NCBI GenBank assembly: GCA_947588985.1
Contig: CANQBG010000003.1
Span: 18,256 to 82,255, forward strand
From: an uncultured Clostridia bacterium
GTDB lineage: Bacteria; Bacillota; Clostridia; Christensenellales; Borkfalkiaceae
Direction of reading: 5' to 3'
DNA: 64,000 nucleotides
The position numbers and the translations under genes were made by a program. The stretch's first letter is position 1. Each line of letters starts with the position of its first letter. The notes under the pieces were generated by a model. The model saw nothing but the letters and a program-made list of their open reading frames with translations. It was not told the DNA's origin and made no database searches. Below are positions 34,895 to 44,526 of this stretch, in pieces.

Positions 34895-36511
34895 TTAGTC
34901 TTTTCGATCGGGCAGGGCGTATTCGCCTGTAAGAGCAGTTTGGGCGGGGGCATGCCCGTGCGTCCAATAATCTGCGCTCGTGTATTTTTCAAAGAGGGAT
35001 TCAAACTCGCTCTGCGACCCCGAGCGGATCTCGCAGACGACGCCCTCGCTGTCAACGACAACCGTCGTGGGGACGTTCGACACGCCAAACAGGCTCTCGA
35101 GCCCGATGCGCTCCTCCTGCGGGACCATGGGGAAGGTGAGGCCCATCAAGGTGGCGTAGGCGCGGACGGCCGCGGCGTTGTCGTCGGGGTCCTCCGTGAT
35201 GGCGAGGACTTCGATCTCATCCCGGTATTTCTGATAGGCGCGCTCGAGCAGGGGGAATTCCTGCCGGCAGGGGGCGCATCCGTCGTACCAGAAGTTGAGC
35301 ACGACGGCCTTCTTTTGCGTGAGCAGCTCGGAGAGGGTATACGTGGCGCCGCTTACCGCGTGCAGGGTGAAATCATACATCACAGAGCCCACGCCGTATT
35401 GCGTGGCGCGCGGGACCTCCTCCTTGAGGACGGAGCCGCGGAGATAGAGCGCGCAGAAGGGGCTTCCCGGCCGCACCGTCACCTCCCCTTCCGCCGTGTA
35501 GCCCGCGGGAAGGCCCGTGAGCTTTACGGTGTACGTCGCGGGAGAGAGGTTTACGCTGTAGACGCCCGCACTGAGCGTGGCGGCGTTGCTTTGGGCCGCG
35601 ACCGTGCCGTCTGCATTGTAGACGGTGACGACGGCTCCGGGCGCGGTGAGGCGCTCGCCGTTGTTGCGCAGAAGGGTGATCTCATAGAGGATGGGCACGC
35701 CTTCCTGCAATTGGGGAATTTCCGTGACGTCGTTGCGCTCGCCGCAGCGGAGGCAGTGATAGGATTTCTCGCCCGCGCGATCGAAGGTGGCCTCGCGGTC
35801 TACGGTGTACTCCCCCTCCCACTTGTGGCCGAGGGCGGGCACGGAGACCGTCTCATCCTTTCCGCAGACGGTGCACACGCGCCGGACCGTCCCCGCATTG
35901 GTGCAATCGGCGGCCTTCACCACGTCGCGCTCCTCCCACGTGTGGCCCTTGGCGGGGATGGTATCCGTCTCCGTCTTGCCGCAGAGTGCGCAGCGCATGT
36001 TGCGCGTGCCCGCGCTCTCGCAGGTGGCCTCCTCGTTGACGCCCGCCTTCTCCCACACATGGGCAAGCGCGGGAATGGCATGCTCCTCGCTCTTCCCGCA
36101 GCGCAGACAGGTGAAGTTGCCGCGGCCGGGCGTTTCGCACGCGGGCTCTGCGAGGACCTCCCCTTCCGCCCAATCGTGGCCGAGGGGGGCGATCTCCTCC
36201 TCTTTGGAGCTTTGGCAACGGCGGCAAGTGCGGGTGCGCATGCCCTCCGTCTCACAGCCCGCCTTTACGGTGACGGTGCCGAGATCATAGTCGTGGCCGA
36301 GCGGGGGAATGGTCTCCGTATCCTTTTCGCCGCAGATGGTGCACGTCCGCGTGCGCGAGCCCTCCCCCTCGCAGGTGGCCTCCACCGTCGTCCATGCGCC
36401 GTAGGTGTGTTCGGTGTGCGTTCCGCCGCATGCCGCGGCGCCGAACGTGAGAACAAGCCCGGTGAGGGTCCCGAGCAACGAGATGAAAATTTTCTTCATT
36501 TTTTTGATCAT
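34895..36511 (-). CDS. Lipoprotein with six Cys-rich repeats fused to a TlpA-type thioredoxin domain
   Basis: 538 residues from ATG 36511 (GGAGGTCGAT upstream). Signal peptide with lipobox GAAAC. Residues about 25-270 hold six repeats of about 42 residues, each with an ATC-x-x-x-G element, a C-x-x-C pair and a closing IPxLGH. A beta-sandwich (PATYTVKLTGLPAGY) near 310-345 resembles Cna-B/CarboxypepD-reg domains. The last 180 residues are a TlpA/ResA-like thioredoxin fold with active site FWYDGCAPCRQEF. It would reduce or isomerise disulfides outside the cell; the Cys repeats may be substrate-like or metal-binding. The C-terminus ALTGEYALP recurs in the protein encoded just upstream. Confidence 0.85.
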   Translation of the reverse strand: MIKKMKKIFISLLGTLTGLVLTFGAAACGGTHTEHTYGAWTTVEATCEGEGSRTRTCTICGEKDTETIPPLGHDYDLGTVTVKAGCETEGMRTRTCRRCQSSKEEEIAPLGHDWAEGEVLAEPACETPGRGNFTCLRCGKSEEHAIPALAHVWEKAGVNEEATCESAGTRNMRCALCGKTETDTIPAKGHTWEERDVVKAADCTNAGTVRRVCTVCGKDETVSVPALGHKWEGEYTVDREATFDRAGEKSYHCLRCGERNDVTEIPQLQEGVPILYEITLLRNNGERLTAPGAVVTVYNADGTVAAQSNAATLSAGVYSVNLSPATYTVKLTGLPAGYTAEGEVTVRPGSPFCALYLRGSVLKEEVPRATQYGVGSVMYDFTLHAVSGATYTLSELLTQKKAVVLNFWYDGCAPCRQEFPLLERAYQKYRDEIEVLAITEDPDDNAAAVRAYATLMGLTFPMVPQEERIGLESLFGVSNVPTTVVVDSEGVVCEIRSGSQSEFESLFEKYTSADYWTHGHAPAQTALTGEYALPDRKD

Positions 36512-36596
36512 ATCGACCTCCGCGCCCCATCGTCGGGCGCTCTGTCCGCCTCCCAAACGGGCGGGAGCGGACGATTCGCAAAAAGATTCCTTTTCT

Positions 36597-36625
36597 ATTA
36601 TAATGGAACGCGACGCGTTTGTCAA
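36597..36625 (-). promoter_or_regulatory. Promoter of the lipoprotein operon
   Basis: Minus strand TTGACA (36625-36620), a 17-base spacer and TATAAT (36602-36597), a full-consensus promoter about 86 bases before ATG 36511. Confidence 0.85.
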
Positions 36626-36752
36626 TTACTTCTCCCTCCCCATGAAAATTTTTCGCAATTTTCACAGAGAATATCGCCCGAAGAAGCCGATCCCCGTCAT
36701 CCCGCGCGGAGGCGCAACCAAAGCCGCCCCGCGCCTTCGAAGGATGAAAGAA

Positions 36753-36770
36753 GAGCGGATCGCTCCGCTC
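36753..36770 (-). terminator. Possible terminator of the 803-residue lipoprotein gene
   Basis: Minus strand GAGCGGA, four-base loop, TCCGCTC, then a pyrimidine-rich TTCTTTC. The pairing is good but the tail is interrupted. Apart from this and the promoter at 36597, the gap 36512-36820 holds nothing I can support. Confidence 0.45.
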
Positions 36771-36820
36771 CTCTTCCGAAAGGTTTGCAGTACGGCCCGA
36801 GGCCGCCTTGGAAACGCGAA

Positions 36821-39232
36821 TCAATGCTTCTCCGCGGGCAGGGCGTATTCGCCCTCGAGCGCCGTGGGGGCAGCCGCCTTCTTCTCCACGGTGAAGGAGA
36901 CCTCACCCTCCGCCACGCCGCCATACGTCATGATCTTCACGACATACGTCCGCGCCTTCAAAGAGATCGTCTGCGTTTTGGAACTCGGGGTGTAGAAGGA
37001 AAGCGTCCCGTCCACTTCTTTGAGATAGATCGGGGAGTTCGCCGTAAACACATAGTCCCCCGCTTCTTTCACGGTGAAGGTGTAGAAGTGGCCGTCGTTC
37101 GTCTCCCGGAAGGTGTGCGTGCCCACGATGTCGGCAATGACGAAGGGATTGCCCTCCGTGCCCGGCTCCTCTTCGCCCGTGACCTCCGTCACGGTGAAGT
37201 CGATCTCCTTCTCGGTCTGATCCTCTCTTCCGAAGCCGGCGTCCCAATCGGACGAGACGCCGATGACGTACGTCTTTCCCGCCTCGAGGGTGAAGCGCTC
37301 CGTCGCGCCCGCCGCCACGTCGATGGAGGGCAAGATCGTCTTGTCCTCGATCTTCGCGTCGGGGCCGAGGCGGAAGGTGATGTGGATGCCCCCCGCATAG
37401 GCGGTCGTTGCGAGATACGAAGTCCCCGCGGTCTCCGTATAGCGGTAGAAGTAGGCCTGCCCGTCGAAGCGGAAGGTGTGTTTGCCGAGGAGGGCGGAAA
37501 GGTCCTCCGGCTTTTCGATGCTCCCGAGCGCGGCGGGCGGCGCAACGTAGACGGCGATCTCAAACACGGCGGTAAAGGACGACGTGCTGTCCTCATTGAA
37601 GTTGCTCACGCAGAAGGAGAGCGTCTCGCCCGCCTCGAGCGTGAAATCGACGGAAGGGCTCCCGGGATTGATGAAGAACCTGCCGCTGTTGAAGGAGACG
37701 AGGTAGTCCCCCGAGACCCCCTTGGCGGCGTAGTGCCCGGCCTCCTGCGCGGTGTAGGTGAACCAGACCTCCGCGAAGCTCTCCCCATCCCATGCGACGG
37801 GAACTTCATATTTCCCGACGAGATTTTTCACGGCATAGGGTGCGGCCTTCGTCCCCTCGCCCTCCCAAGGATTCTCGGGAAGGGGCTCGTCGGGATCGAC
37901 TTCTTCGGGCGGCGCGGGGGTATCGGAGATGGTGAGCGTGTAGGAAAGGTCGCCCTCCTCCGCACGCGAACTCGCGTAAATGAGGTAGGGCATGTCTGCC
38001 TTGAGGGCTGCGGAAACGTCTTTCTGCGCCCCGACGATGCCCTCGGGGAAGATCTCCGCGGTGACGTTTGCAAGAGCGCTCGACGTGGTGAAATAGTAGG
38101 TCGCCGTGGCGGGAGGAACGAATAAATACGCCACGCTCCCATACGCATTCAGGATCTCCTTGGTGAGCGGGACGGCGTTCTCCCCGACCGTGAGCGTGAG
38201 CGGCGCCTCCTGGCTTCCGAACACGCCCTTCGCCTCCAAGGCGAGGGTCAGCGCGGGAGCTTCGGCGGTAAGCGTCCGCACGGCCTTCGCGGGGATACGG
38301 TAGTTCCGGGCGGAGACGGCGACGTAGTAACTCTTGCCCGTGAGGGTGAACTGCACCTTGCCCTCGGCGTCTGTGTTCTTTGAAGCGACGGCGACCGTCG
38401 AGAGCTCCGATTCATAGAGGGTAACGGGGATCCCTGCGGCCGGACCCGCGGCATGGGTGCCTCCGAATACGTCTGTTGCCTGCGAATAGGTGAGCGTCAC
38501 CTCGTAGGAATACTCCCGCTCCAAGGGGCTCCCCGTCACGGCGACAAGGGCCGTGGGGGCCTCGGCGGAGACGGTGGCCGCGGGGGCGGAGTACCCCTCG
38601 GGAAGGCCGACGAGGACGACGGAATACGTCCCCGGCGCGAGCAAAAATTCCGCCTTGCCGTTGACGAGCGGCGTCTCCCCGGCGAGATCCGCGCCTGCCA
38701 TGAGTTGCACGCGGACGCCCGTGAGCACGTCGTCGGAACAGACGACGGTGACGGTGTAGGCGATCTGCTCGGCGGGCGGGGGCGGCGGTGTGACGGACGG
38801 GGCGTTCACCGTGATGGTGGCCTCCGGCGCGGCCTCTGTGAGGACGGCGTCCTCGAAGGTGTACCCTTGGGGGACCCCGGTGAGCGTGGCCGTGTAGTCG
38901 CCCGCTTCGAGGCTGAATTGCGCCGTGCCATCGGTGAGCGCGCTCTCCCCCGCCTCCGTTTCTTCGTGCAGGATGCGGACATGGACCCCTCCGAGCACGT
39001 CATCCGCGCAGACGACGTGCACGGTGTACGTCACCGTTTCGGGGGTAGGGGTGGGGGTGGGCTCGTCGTCTCCCGGCGTGGGCGTGGGCGTGGAAGGGCC
39101 GTCTCCCCCCGGCGTGGGCGGCGTGGGCGTGGGGTCTGCTTCCTGTCCGCAGGCCGCGATCCCGAAGATGAGAATACATCCGAAGAGCGCCAAAAGAAGG
39201 GCGATGGCTCCCCGGCGAAATGCGGTTTTCAT
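36821..39232 (-). CDS. Lipoprotein with Cna-B-like and PPC-like domains
   Basis: 803 residues from ATG 39232 (GGAGGAACGC upstream). Signal peptide with lipobox GIAAC, then a Pro/Thr/Gly/Asp linker (about 30-65). Two similar Cna-B-type domains (YTVHVVCADDVLGGVHVRIL and YTVTVVCSDDVLTGVRVQLM) plus a third related one extend to about residue 330. Residues about 340-790 hold four beta-rich domains of the pre-peptidase C-terminal type, each ending in FTVxEAGDYVF or LEAGETLSF-like strands. The C-terminus ALEGEYALP matches that of the neighbouring thioredoxin lipoprotein. Probably an adhesin or carbohydrate-contacting surface protein. Confidence 0.83.
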   Translation of the reverse strand: MKTAFRRGAIALLLALFGCILIFGIAACGQEADPTPTPPTPGGDGPSTPTPTPGDDEPTPTPTPETVTYTVHVVCADDVLGGVHVRILHEETEAGESALTDGTAQFSLEAGDYTATLTGVPQGYTFEDAVLTEAAPEATITVNAPSVTPPPPPAEQIAYTVTVVCSDDVLTGVRVQLMAGADLAGETPLVNGKAEFLLAPGTYSVVLVGLPEGYSAPAATVSAEAPTALVAVTGSPLEREYSYEVTLTYSQATDVFGGTHAAGPAAGIPVTLYESELSTVAVASKNTDAEGKVQFTLTGKSYYVAVSARNYRIPAKAVRTLTAEAPALTLALEAKGVFGSQEAPLTLTVGENAVPLTKEILNAYGSVAYLFVPPATATYYFTTSSALANVTAEIFPEGIVGAQKDVSAALKADMPYLIYASSRAEEGDLSYTLTISDTPAPPEEVDPDEPLPENPWEGEGTKAAPYAVKNLVGKYEVPVAWDGESFAEVWFTYTAQEAGHYAAKGVSGDYLVSFNSGRFFINPGSPSVDFTLEAGETLSFCVSNFNEDSTSSFTAVFEIAVYVAPPAALGSIEKPEDLSALLGKHTFRFDGQAYFYRYTETAGTSYLATTAYAGGIHITFRLGPDAKIEDKTILPSIDVAAGATERFTLEAGKTYVIGVSSDWDAGFGREDQTEKEIDFTVTEVTGEEEPGTEGNPFVIADIVGTHTFRETNDGHFYTFTVKEAGDYVFTANSPIYLKEVDGTLSFYTPSSKTQTISLKARTYVVKIMTYGGVAEGEVSFTVEKKAAAPTALEGEYALPAEKH

Positions 39233-39699
39233 GCGTTCCTCCGCGATCCTGCATTCATGCAGGATCTTCCTATCTCTATCATACCCCTTCTCCCCCCCAT
39301 CTTGTCAAGGAAAATCGCCGCTCCAAACCCGATTTTTACATCGTTTGGTACTAAAAATTATTATACTATCTATAAGCGGAAATTATTCATCGGAAATTTT
39401 CCCGAAAAAGACCGCCCGAAAAAAGGCGGCCGTCCCGGAATATTTTTGTAAATTTATGAGGAATTTTCCCCGTTTTATACATTTTCCCCGCAAGCGGGCG
39501 GTACAAAAAACGGCCCCGCAAAGGGTCATCGGCGCGGGGCGTGCCGCATAGAATACATCGCTTGGGGTATCGCGGGGCCCGCCTCCCCGCGGGGGGAACT
39601 TCGAAGCGGGGGCGCGATCCGACAAAGATTCCCCCCGTTCCGCAAAATTTTGCACGCCTCCGCCCGCCGCGGCGGAATACCATGAGGTAAGAGGTCAAC
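39233..39699. other. AT-rich then GC-hairpin-rich divergent intergenic region
   Basis: This gap separates the divergent 803-residue lipoprotein and PRC-barrel genes. 39300-39480 is AT-rich with TTGTCAAGG, TATACT and TATAAG strings that could hold promoters for both sides, but none has ideal spacing. Several GC-rich hairpins follow (CCGCC/GGCGG near 39412; CCCCGC/GCGGGG near 39515-39600). No convincing gene; the short minus-strand open frame here lacks a ribosome site. Confidence 0.5.
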
Positions 39700-40398
39700 A
39701 TGAACATTTCATCGTATATTGGAAAACCCGTCATCTCCCCCGAGGGGGCCGCCTACGGCTACGTCACCGACGTGCGGCTCTCCCTCAGCTACGAGCACAT
39801 CTCCTGCATCGTCTGCGCCGACGCCGAAGAAGAGGAGTTCTCCCTGCCTCTGCGCGCCGTAAAGGCCGCGGGCGACGCGCTCATCGTGGGCAAGGCGCGC
39901 CTCAAACAGGCCACGGGCACCCCCTCCCCCATCGGGCGGGCCGTCTATGCCTGCACGGGGGAACTGCTCGGCACCGTCTCCGACGTCGTCATCGGGGAGG
40001 GCCCCGCGCGCCTCGTCGTCACCAAAGAGGGCGAGGGCCGCGAAGTCCCCTTTGCGTTCGCGCAGCTCGGGGAATCGGTGGTGCTCTACCCGGAGGAAGT
40101 AAAAAAGCGGGCGAAGGCGCGCCGCCCCGCTTCCCCCAAACCGCATGCCGACCCGCCGCCTGAGAGCGAATCCGAGGCACCCATGTCCGAGAGGAAGGCT
40201 TCCGTCCGCACCGAAAAGCCGGAGGGCGCCGTCGTGCTCAACCGCACCAACCTGCTCGGGCGGCGCGTAAAGCGGACCCTCTATGATCGGGCGGGCGTGC
40301 CCATCGTGCTCGAGGGGACCAAGATCACCCCCGCCATCCTCGCCGCCGCGCGCCAAAAGGGAAAACTCCTCGAACTCATGGTGTGCACGCTTACTTGA
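39700..40398 (+). CDS. PRC-barrel domain protein
   Basis: 232 residues; AAGAGGT precedes ATG 39700. Two PRC-barrel segments (SSYIGKPVISPEGAAYGYVTD at the start; IGRAVYACTGELLGTVSDVV near 78) are followed by a Pro/Glu/Ser-rich linker (about 140-175). A C-terminal domain, LLGRRVKRTLYDRAGVPIVL then ITPAILAAARQKGKLLEL, resembles sandwich-barrel hybrid modules. PRC barrels occur in the ribosome-maturation factor RimM and in sporulation YlmC/YmxH proteins; this one has no signal peptide. Precise role unknown. Confidence 0.75.
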   Translation: MNISSYIGKPVISPEGAAYGYVTDVRLSLSYEHISCIVCADAEEEEFSLPLRAVKAAGDALIVGKARLKQATGTPSPIGRAVYACTGELLGTVSDVVIGEGPARLVVTKEGEGREVPFAFAQLGESVVLYPEEVKKRAKARRPASPKPHADPPPESESEAPMSERKASVRTEKPEGAVVLNRTNLLGRRVKRTLYDRAGVPIVLEGTKITPAILAAARQKGKLLELMVCTLT

Positions 40399-40453
40399 GC
40401 GGGCGCGGACGTACCGCCGCGCCCCCTGCCTCCCGTCCTGCTTTTCGCTCCCC

Positions 40454-41032
40454 TCAGAGTTGATACTTCGCCGTCAGTTTGAGGGTGGCGGTGAGGCAAT
40501 CGTTGAGCGTCTCGCGTTCGGCGGCGCTCAGGGGGCGGCCCGAGAGCGCGGAGACGGTGCGGGTGAGGACGTCCGTCTCCAGCCGATCCGAAGCGGTCAG
40601 CCCCGCCTCCTTCAGGCGCACGAGCAGGGTCTCCGCGTGTTTGAGGCGCATGCCGCATTGCGCCGCGGAAACGAGTTCTCCCTCCTCAAAGTGGCACACC
40701 TTGGGCGGGCGCGGGAACGCGGCGGGGGCGATGTCCGTCCGTTCGGCCGCCATGGGGACGCGCTCCTTCTTCCTCCGCACGGCAAGCGGAAAGAGGGCCG
40801 CCGCCCACACGCAAAAGAGCCCTGTAAAGGCGCAGACTGTCGCCGCGCCCTTCCCCGCAAGCAAAAATACGCCGAGGCCGCCCGCCGCAAATGCGACGAG
40901 CATGTGCCGAAGCCCCCGCCGCTTTCCGCGGGGGATCCCGGCCGACGCCGCGAGCAGGGCGGGCGGGAGGAGAAAGCCGATCCAATCGGGAAGGGCCGCA
41001 AGTGCACCGATGAGGCCATCAAAGATATCCAT
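40454..41032 (-). CDS. Small membrane protein with soluble C-terminal domain, unknown function
   Basis: 192 residues. Three hydrophobic segments (about 15-30, 43-60, 63-83) precede a basic RRKK and a soluble helical domain of about 110 residues. GGCGGAG lies seven bases before the ATG. It follows addA by about 77 bases and may be the last gene of the addBA transcript if the hairpin between them does not stop transcription. No family recognised. Confidence 0.7.
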   Translation of the reverse strand: MDIFDGLIGALAALPDWIGFLLPPALLAASAGIPRGKRRGLRHMLVAFAAGGLGVFLLAGKGAATVCAFTGLFCVWAAALFPLAVRRKKERVPMAAERTDIAPAAFPRPPKVCHFEEGELVSAAQCGMRLKHAETLLVRLKEAGLTASDRLETDVLTRTVSALSGRPLSAAERETLNDCLTATLKLTAKYQL

Positions 41033-41055
41033 AAAAAAACTCCGCCTCTATGATA

Positions 41056-41097
41056 GACAGAGCGCGCCGTCGAAGCGGCGCGCTCTCTGTCTTTTTT
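41056..41097. terminator. Strong hairpin with T-run between addA and the 40454 gene
   Basis: GACAGAGCGCGCCG pairs with CGGCGCGCTCTCTGTC around six bases and is followed by six T on the plus strand. On the minus strand, the direction of the genes, the tail is TATCATAG, so it is a weaker terminator for addA. No plus-strand gene ends here, which makes the T-run orientation odd. Confidence 0.6.
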
Positions 41098-41109
41098 GGG
41101 CGAACTTTG

Positions 41110-44100
41110 TCACATGGGGATCACGCTTCCGCGCGCAAGGTTGACGATGAAGACCGAAACGTCGTCCATCTCCCGCCCCATGACCTTGGCGACGGCCGCA
41201 CGGTAGAGCTTGAGCTGAACGGCGTACCGCGCGCGGATATCCTCGCTTGAAAGGCGGGAGAGCTTGTAGTCGATGACGGTGAACTTACCCCCGCCTTCCT
41301 CGATGAGCAGGTCGATGGCGCCCTGAAAGACGATCTCGTCGTCCGCCCCCCCGTAGCGCTCGGGGAAGAGGGACGCGGGGAGCTTTACGAGGAACTTCTG
41401 CTCGCGCCACAGCCGCTTTCCGCGCACCGCGCCGAACACGGGGAGGGACAGGATCTTCGAAAGATGCGTAAGATTAAGCCGCTCGATCTGCTCCGCGGGG
41501 AGCACGCCGCCCTCCGTCATCCGCACGAGTTCCTCCGCGGCGGACTTTGTGAAATCCACGTGTTGCAGGAAGGCGTGGTAGGCCGTCCCGTCCTCGGGCG
41601 AAAACGAGCCGCCCATGTCCGCATCGAATAGGTCACTTTCAGGCATGGTACCTTCCTCTTCGCTCCTCCCGTATTCGTACATGGGTACCCCGTCCGTCTC
41701 CAAGAGGGCCGTTGCGGAGCTCTTCACGGGAACGCGCGTCGCGCTTTTTTCGAAGGGATAGGGCGCACACGCGGCAATCAGTTCCTCCATGTGCTTTGCG
41801 TCGGTGCGGAAATGCCGCCTGCGGAGCGGCTCCTCCGCCGTCTGCGGGGCGGGGGGTGCGGTCTCCTTTTCGGGCAGACCCTGCGGAAGGAAATCGGAGA
41901 GCCGCTTTGCCTCGGCGGGCGCATATTCCCGCTCCCCCTCCGCCTTCTCTGCGAGCAGATAGAGGCGGGCGCGGGCCCGCGTCATGGCGACATAGAGGAG
42001 GTTACACTCCCCCTCCACTTCCTCGCGGCGCATCGTGAGCGCGGCCGCGCGGCGGATGAGCGTCTCGCCGTATTTGCGCGTCTCCTCGTCGTAGTAGCGG
42101 GGCGCAAGGCGGTAGTCCTCCGTCCACATGACGTCGTCCCGATCGGGGCCGTGGAAGGCGGCGTCGAGCTCGGTGAGGATGACGATGGGGAACTCCAAGC
42201 CCTTCGAGGCGTGCATGGTCATCACATGGACGGCGTCCTCGCCGCCCACCTCGGCATACTCCACCTTGAAGTCGCAGTCCTTGAGCCGGCGGAGGAAGTC
42301 GTGCACCGTCGTGCAGCCCTCGCTCTCGGCAATGAGCCGCCGCACGTGCGCGAGACGCAGTTCCGCCCCGCTCGCCCCCTTGGCCGCGATCTGCGCCTCC
42401 AGCCCGTCCGCAAGGAGCAGGCGAAGCATCTCGGCGGCCGACTTGACGCATGCGAACGCGCGATACTTCTCCGCTTGCCTTTGGAAATTTTTGAGCTTCT
42501 CCGCGAGACCGTCCTGCGCCTTGGCGGCGTACACACGGCAGGCGGCGCGGAAGGTGAGCCCGCGGAAGGCTTGGTCGGCAAACAGGCGGATGCGGGCGAG
42601 TTCGCGCTCGTCGAAGCCGCCGATCACGGAGAGCATGGCCGCCGCCATGGGGATATCCTGCTCGGCATTGTCGAGGAAGGAGAGCCAATCGAGAAGCAGC
42701 CGCCCCTCAAACTGTTCGCACACGTTGATCTCGGCCGACGTCGTCACAGGAATGCCGTTTTGGGCGAGCAGGCGGGAGATATCGCCGGCGGAGGCCGAAT
42801 TTTTGCGCACGAGGACGGCTACGTCGCCAAACCGGACCTTGCGCATCCCCCCCTTGGCGCCGTCTGGGCGCTTGAGTTCGGCGTCGAAGAACTCCCTCCC
42901 GAGCCCGGGCGCGCGCCCGCACTCCGCGAGGACGAGTTCGAGAACTTTCTTCGCGATGGCGTTTTCGGGGGAATGAGCCGCCGCGCGCTTCACCGAGTAT
43001 ACGCCGCGCTCCCCCTTCTCCGCCGCGGAGGTCTCCCCCGCGGAAAGGGGCACGAGGGTGACGCCGCCCGCCTTGCCCGTGCCCACGGCGTCGGCATACT
43101 CCTTGTGCAGGGGCGGGAACACTTCGCGGAACACGAAATTGGTGCAATCGAGCACGGCGTCGGAAGAGCGGAAATTCATGTCGAGATCGATGCAGTTGCC
43201 GCCGCTCGCCCGATACTCCTTCCCCTTCTCCTCAAAATATTTGGAACGGCTGCCACGGAACCCATAGATGGCCTGTTTGGGGTCTCCCACGAGAAAGACG
43301 TCGCATTCCTCCCCCGCCAACGTGGTGAGGATGCGCTCCTGCATGGGGTTGACGTCCTGATATTCGTCCACGAAGAGATAGCGGTAGCGCGACTTGAGAT
43401 CTTCCCCCTCGCGGTCTTTGAGAACGGTCAGGGCGATGTGTTCGAGGTCGCTGTAATCGAGCACGCCCGCATCCCGCTTGGCCGCCGAAAACTGCGCGTC
43501 GTACGCGAGGGCAAGGCGCGCGAGCATCGCCCCCTTCTCCGCCGCCTTTTCGCATCTTTCGAACTCCTCATCGCGGACATGGTATGCCCCGAGCTCGTCG
43601 TAGACCGATTTGATGACATCGGAGACCGCCTTGAGCCGATCGGCAAAATCGCAAAACTCGGGTCCCGTCTTTGGCGTTTTTCGCGGCTTGGAGGGAAGCT
43701 TGCAGACGGTGGTTTTCATCGCAAAGACGCCCTGCGCCGCGGCGAGAGAGGCCGCGGCCCCTCGGAGTTCGCGGGCGTAATCCTTGAGCTTTTCGAGCGC
43801 GTAGAGCTTGTTCCACGCGGGGGAATCCAGCTGCATTTCGAGCGCAGAGAGCGCCTCGAGCGCGCGTTCCGCCCGCCTCTTGTAGTCCTCTGCGAGGGAC
43901 ATTTCGGCCTTTGCGAAACGCTCCGCCGTGTCGGAAGCCGCCTCCTCGAGCACCCGGCGGTAATCGGGTTCTCCGCGCGCGATGGCATAGAGGCTGAGGA
44001 CGATCTCCTTGAGCCGCTTATCCTTCTTCTTGCGGAAGTAGACGGCAAGCAGGGCGGAAAAGGCGGGATCGGCCTGCCCGTAGGCCTCCTCAAACGTCTG

Positions 44101-44526
44101 ATCGAGCGCGCGCGAGGAAAGGGCGCGGCACTCGGCGTCGTCCGGGCCCACGATGCGGAAGGCGGGATCGACGTCGGCAAGGTAAAAATAGGTGCGGATG
44201 AGCCGCCCGCAGAAGGCGTGGATGGTGCAGATATCCGCGAGCGGAAGCATGTAGAGCTGCCTCTTGAGGTGCTCCCGCATCTCCCCCGCGGCCGCAGACA
44301 CGGCCTCCGTGAGCGCCTTGCGAATGCGTTCCCGCATTTCCCGCGCCGCCTTGTTGGTGAAGGTGACGGCGAGCATCTCGGAGACTTCGGCCCCCGCCTT
44401 CACGAGCGCGACATAGCGCTCCACCATCACCTTGGTCTTGCCGCTTCCCGCCGAAGCCGAGACGAGCGTCTTGCCGCGAGCCTCGACGGCCTCTTGCTGG
44501 CGCGGCGTTAAATTAACCTTCTCCAT
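41110..44526 (-). CDS. addA: ATP-dependent helicase/nuclease subunit A
   Basis: 1138 residues. Start set at ATG 44526 because GGGGGAGG then sits six bases upstream; the ATG at 44532 would abut it. UvrD-type motifs: Walker A SASAGSGKT, VTFTNKAAREMRERI, VDEYQDVNPMQ, FLVGDPKQAIYGFRGS, VHVMTMHASKGLEFP and VAMTRAR. The C-terminal PD-(D/E)xK nuclease shows DLLIEEGGGKFTVIDYKLS. With AddB it resects double-strand breaks, pausing at Chi to load RecA. It overlaps the end of addB by a few codons. Confidence 0.95.
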   Translation of the reverse strand: MEKVNLTPRQQEAVEARGKTLVSASAGSGKTKVMVERYVALVKAGAEVSEMLAVTFTNKAAREMRERIRKALTEAVSAAAGEMREHLKRQLYMLPLADICTIHAFCGRLIRTYFYLADVDPAFRIVGPDDAECRALSSRALDQTFEEAYGQADPAFSALLAVYFRKKKDKRLKEIVLSLYAIARGEPDYRRVLEEAASDTAERFAKAEMSLAEDYKRRAERALEALSALEMQLDSPAWNKLYALEKLKDYARELRGAAASLAAAQGVFAMKTTVCKLPSKPRKTPKTGPEFCDFADRLKAVSDVIKSVYDELGAYHVRDEEFERCEKAAEKGAMLARLALAYDAQFSAAKRDAGVLDYSDLEHIALTVLKDREGEDLKSRYRYLFVDEYQDVNPMQERILTTLAGEECDVFLVGDPKQAIYGFRGSRSKYFEEKGKEYRASGGNCIDLDMNFRSSDAVLDCTNFVFREVFPPLHKEYADAVGTGKAGGVTLVPLSAGETSAAEKGERGVYSVKRAAAHSPENAIAKKVLELVLAECGRAPGLGREFFDAELKRPDGAKGGMRKVRFGDVAVLVRKNSASAGDISRLLAQNGIPVTTSAEINVCEQFEGRLLLDWLSFLDNAEQDIPMAAAMLSVIGGFDERELARIRLFADQAFRGLTFRAACRVYAAKAQDGLAEKLKNFQRQAEKYRAFACVKSAAEMLRLLLADGLEAQIAAKGASGAELRLAHVRRLIAESEGCTTVHDFLRRLKDCDFKVEYAEVGGEDAVHVMTMHASKGLEFPIVILTELDAAFHGPDRDDVMWTEDYRLAPRYYDEETRKYGETLIRRAAALTMRREEVEGECNLLYVAMTRARARLYLLAEKAEGEREYAPAEAKRLSDFLPQGLPEKETAPPAPQTAEEPLRRRHFRTDAKHMEELIAACAPYPFEKSATRVPVKSSATALLETDGVPMYEYGRSEEEGTMPESDLFDADMGGSFSPEDGTAYHAFLQHVDFTKSAAEELVRMTEGGVLPAEQIERLNLTHLSKILSLPVFGAVRGKRLWREQKFLVKLPASLFPERYGGADDEIVFQGAIDLLIEEGGGKFTVIDYKLSRLSSEDIRARYAVQLKLYRAAVAKVMGREMDDVSVFIVNLARGSVIPM

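Noticed and set aside
34238..38125. A plus-strand open frame of about 1295 codons
   Set aside because: Antisense to two well-supported lipoprotein genes and runs across their intergenic promoter; no recognisable protein features.
39383..39734. Minus-strand open frames in the 39233-39699 gap
   Set aside because: No ribosome site, they overlap the start of the PRC-barrel gene, and composition follows local hairpins.
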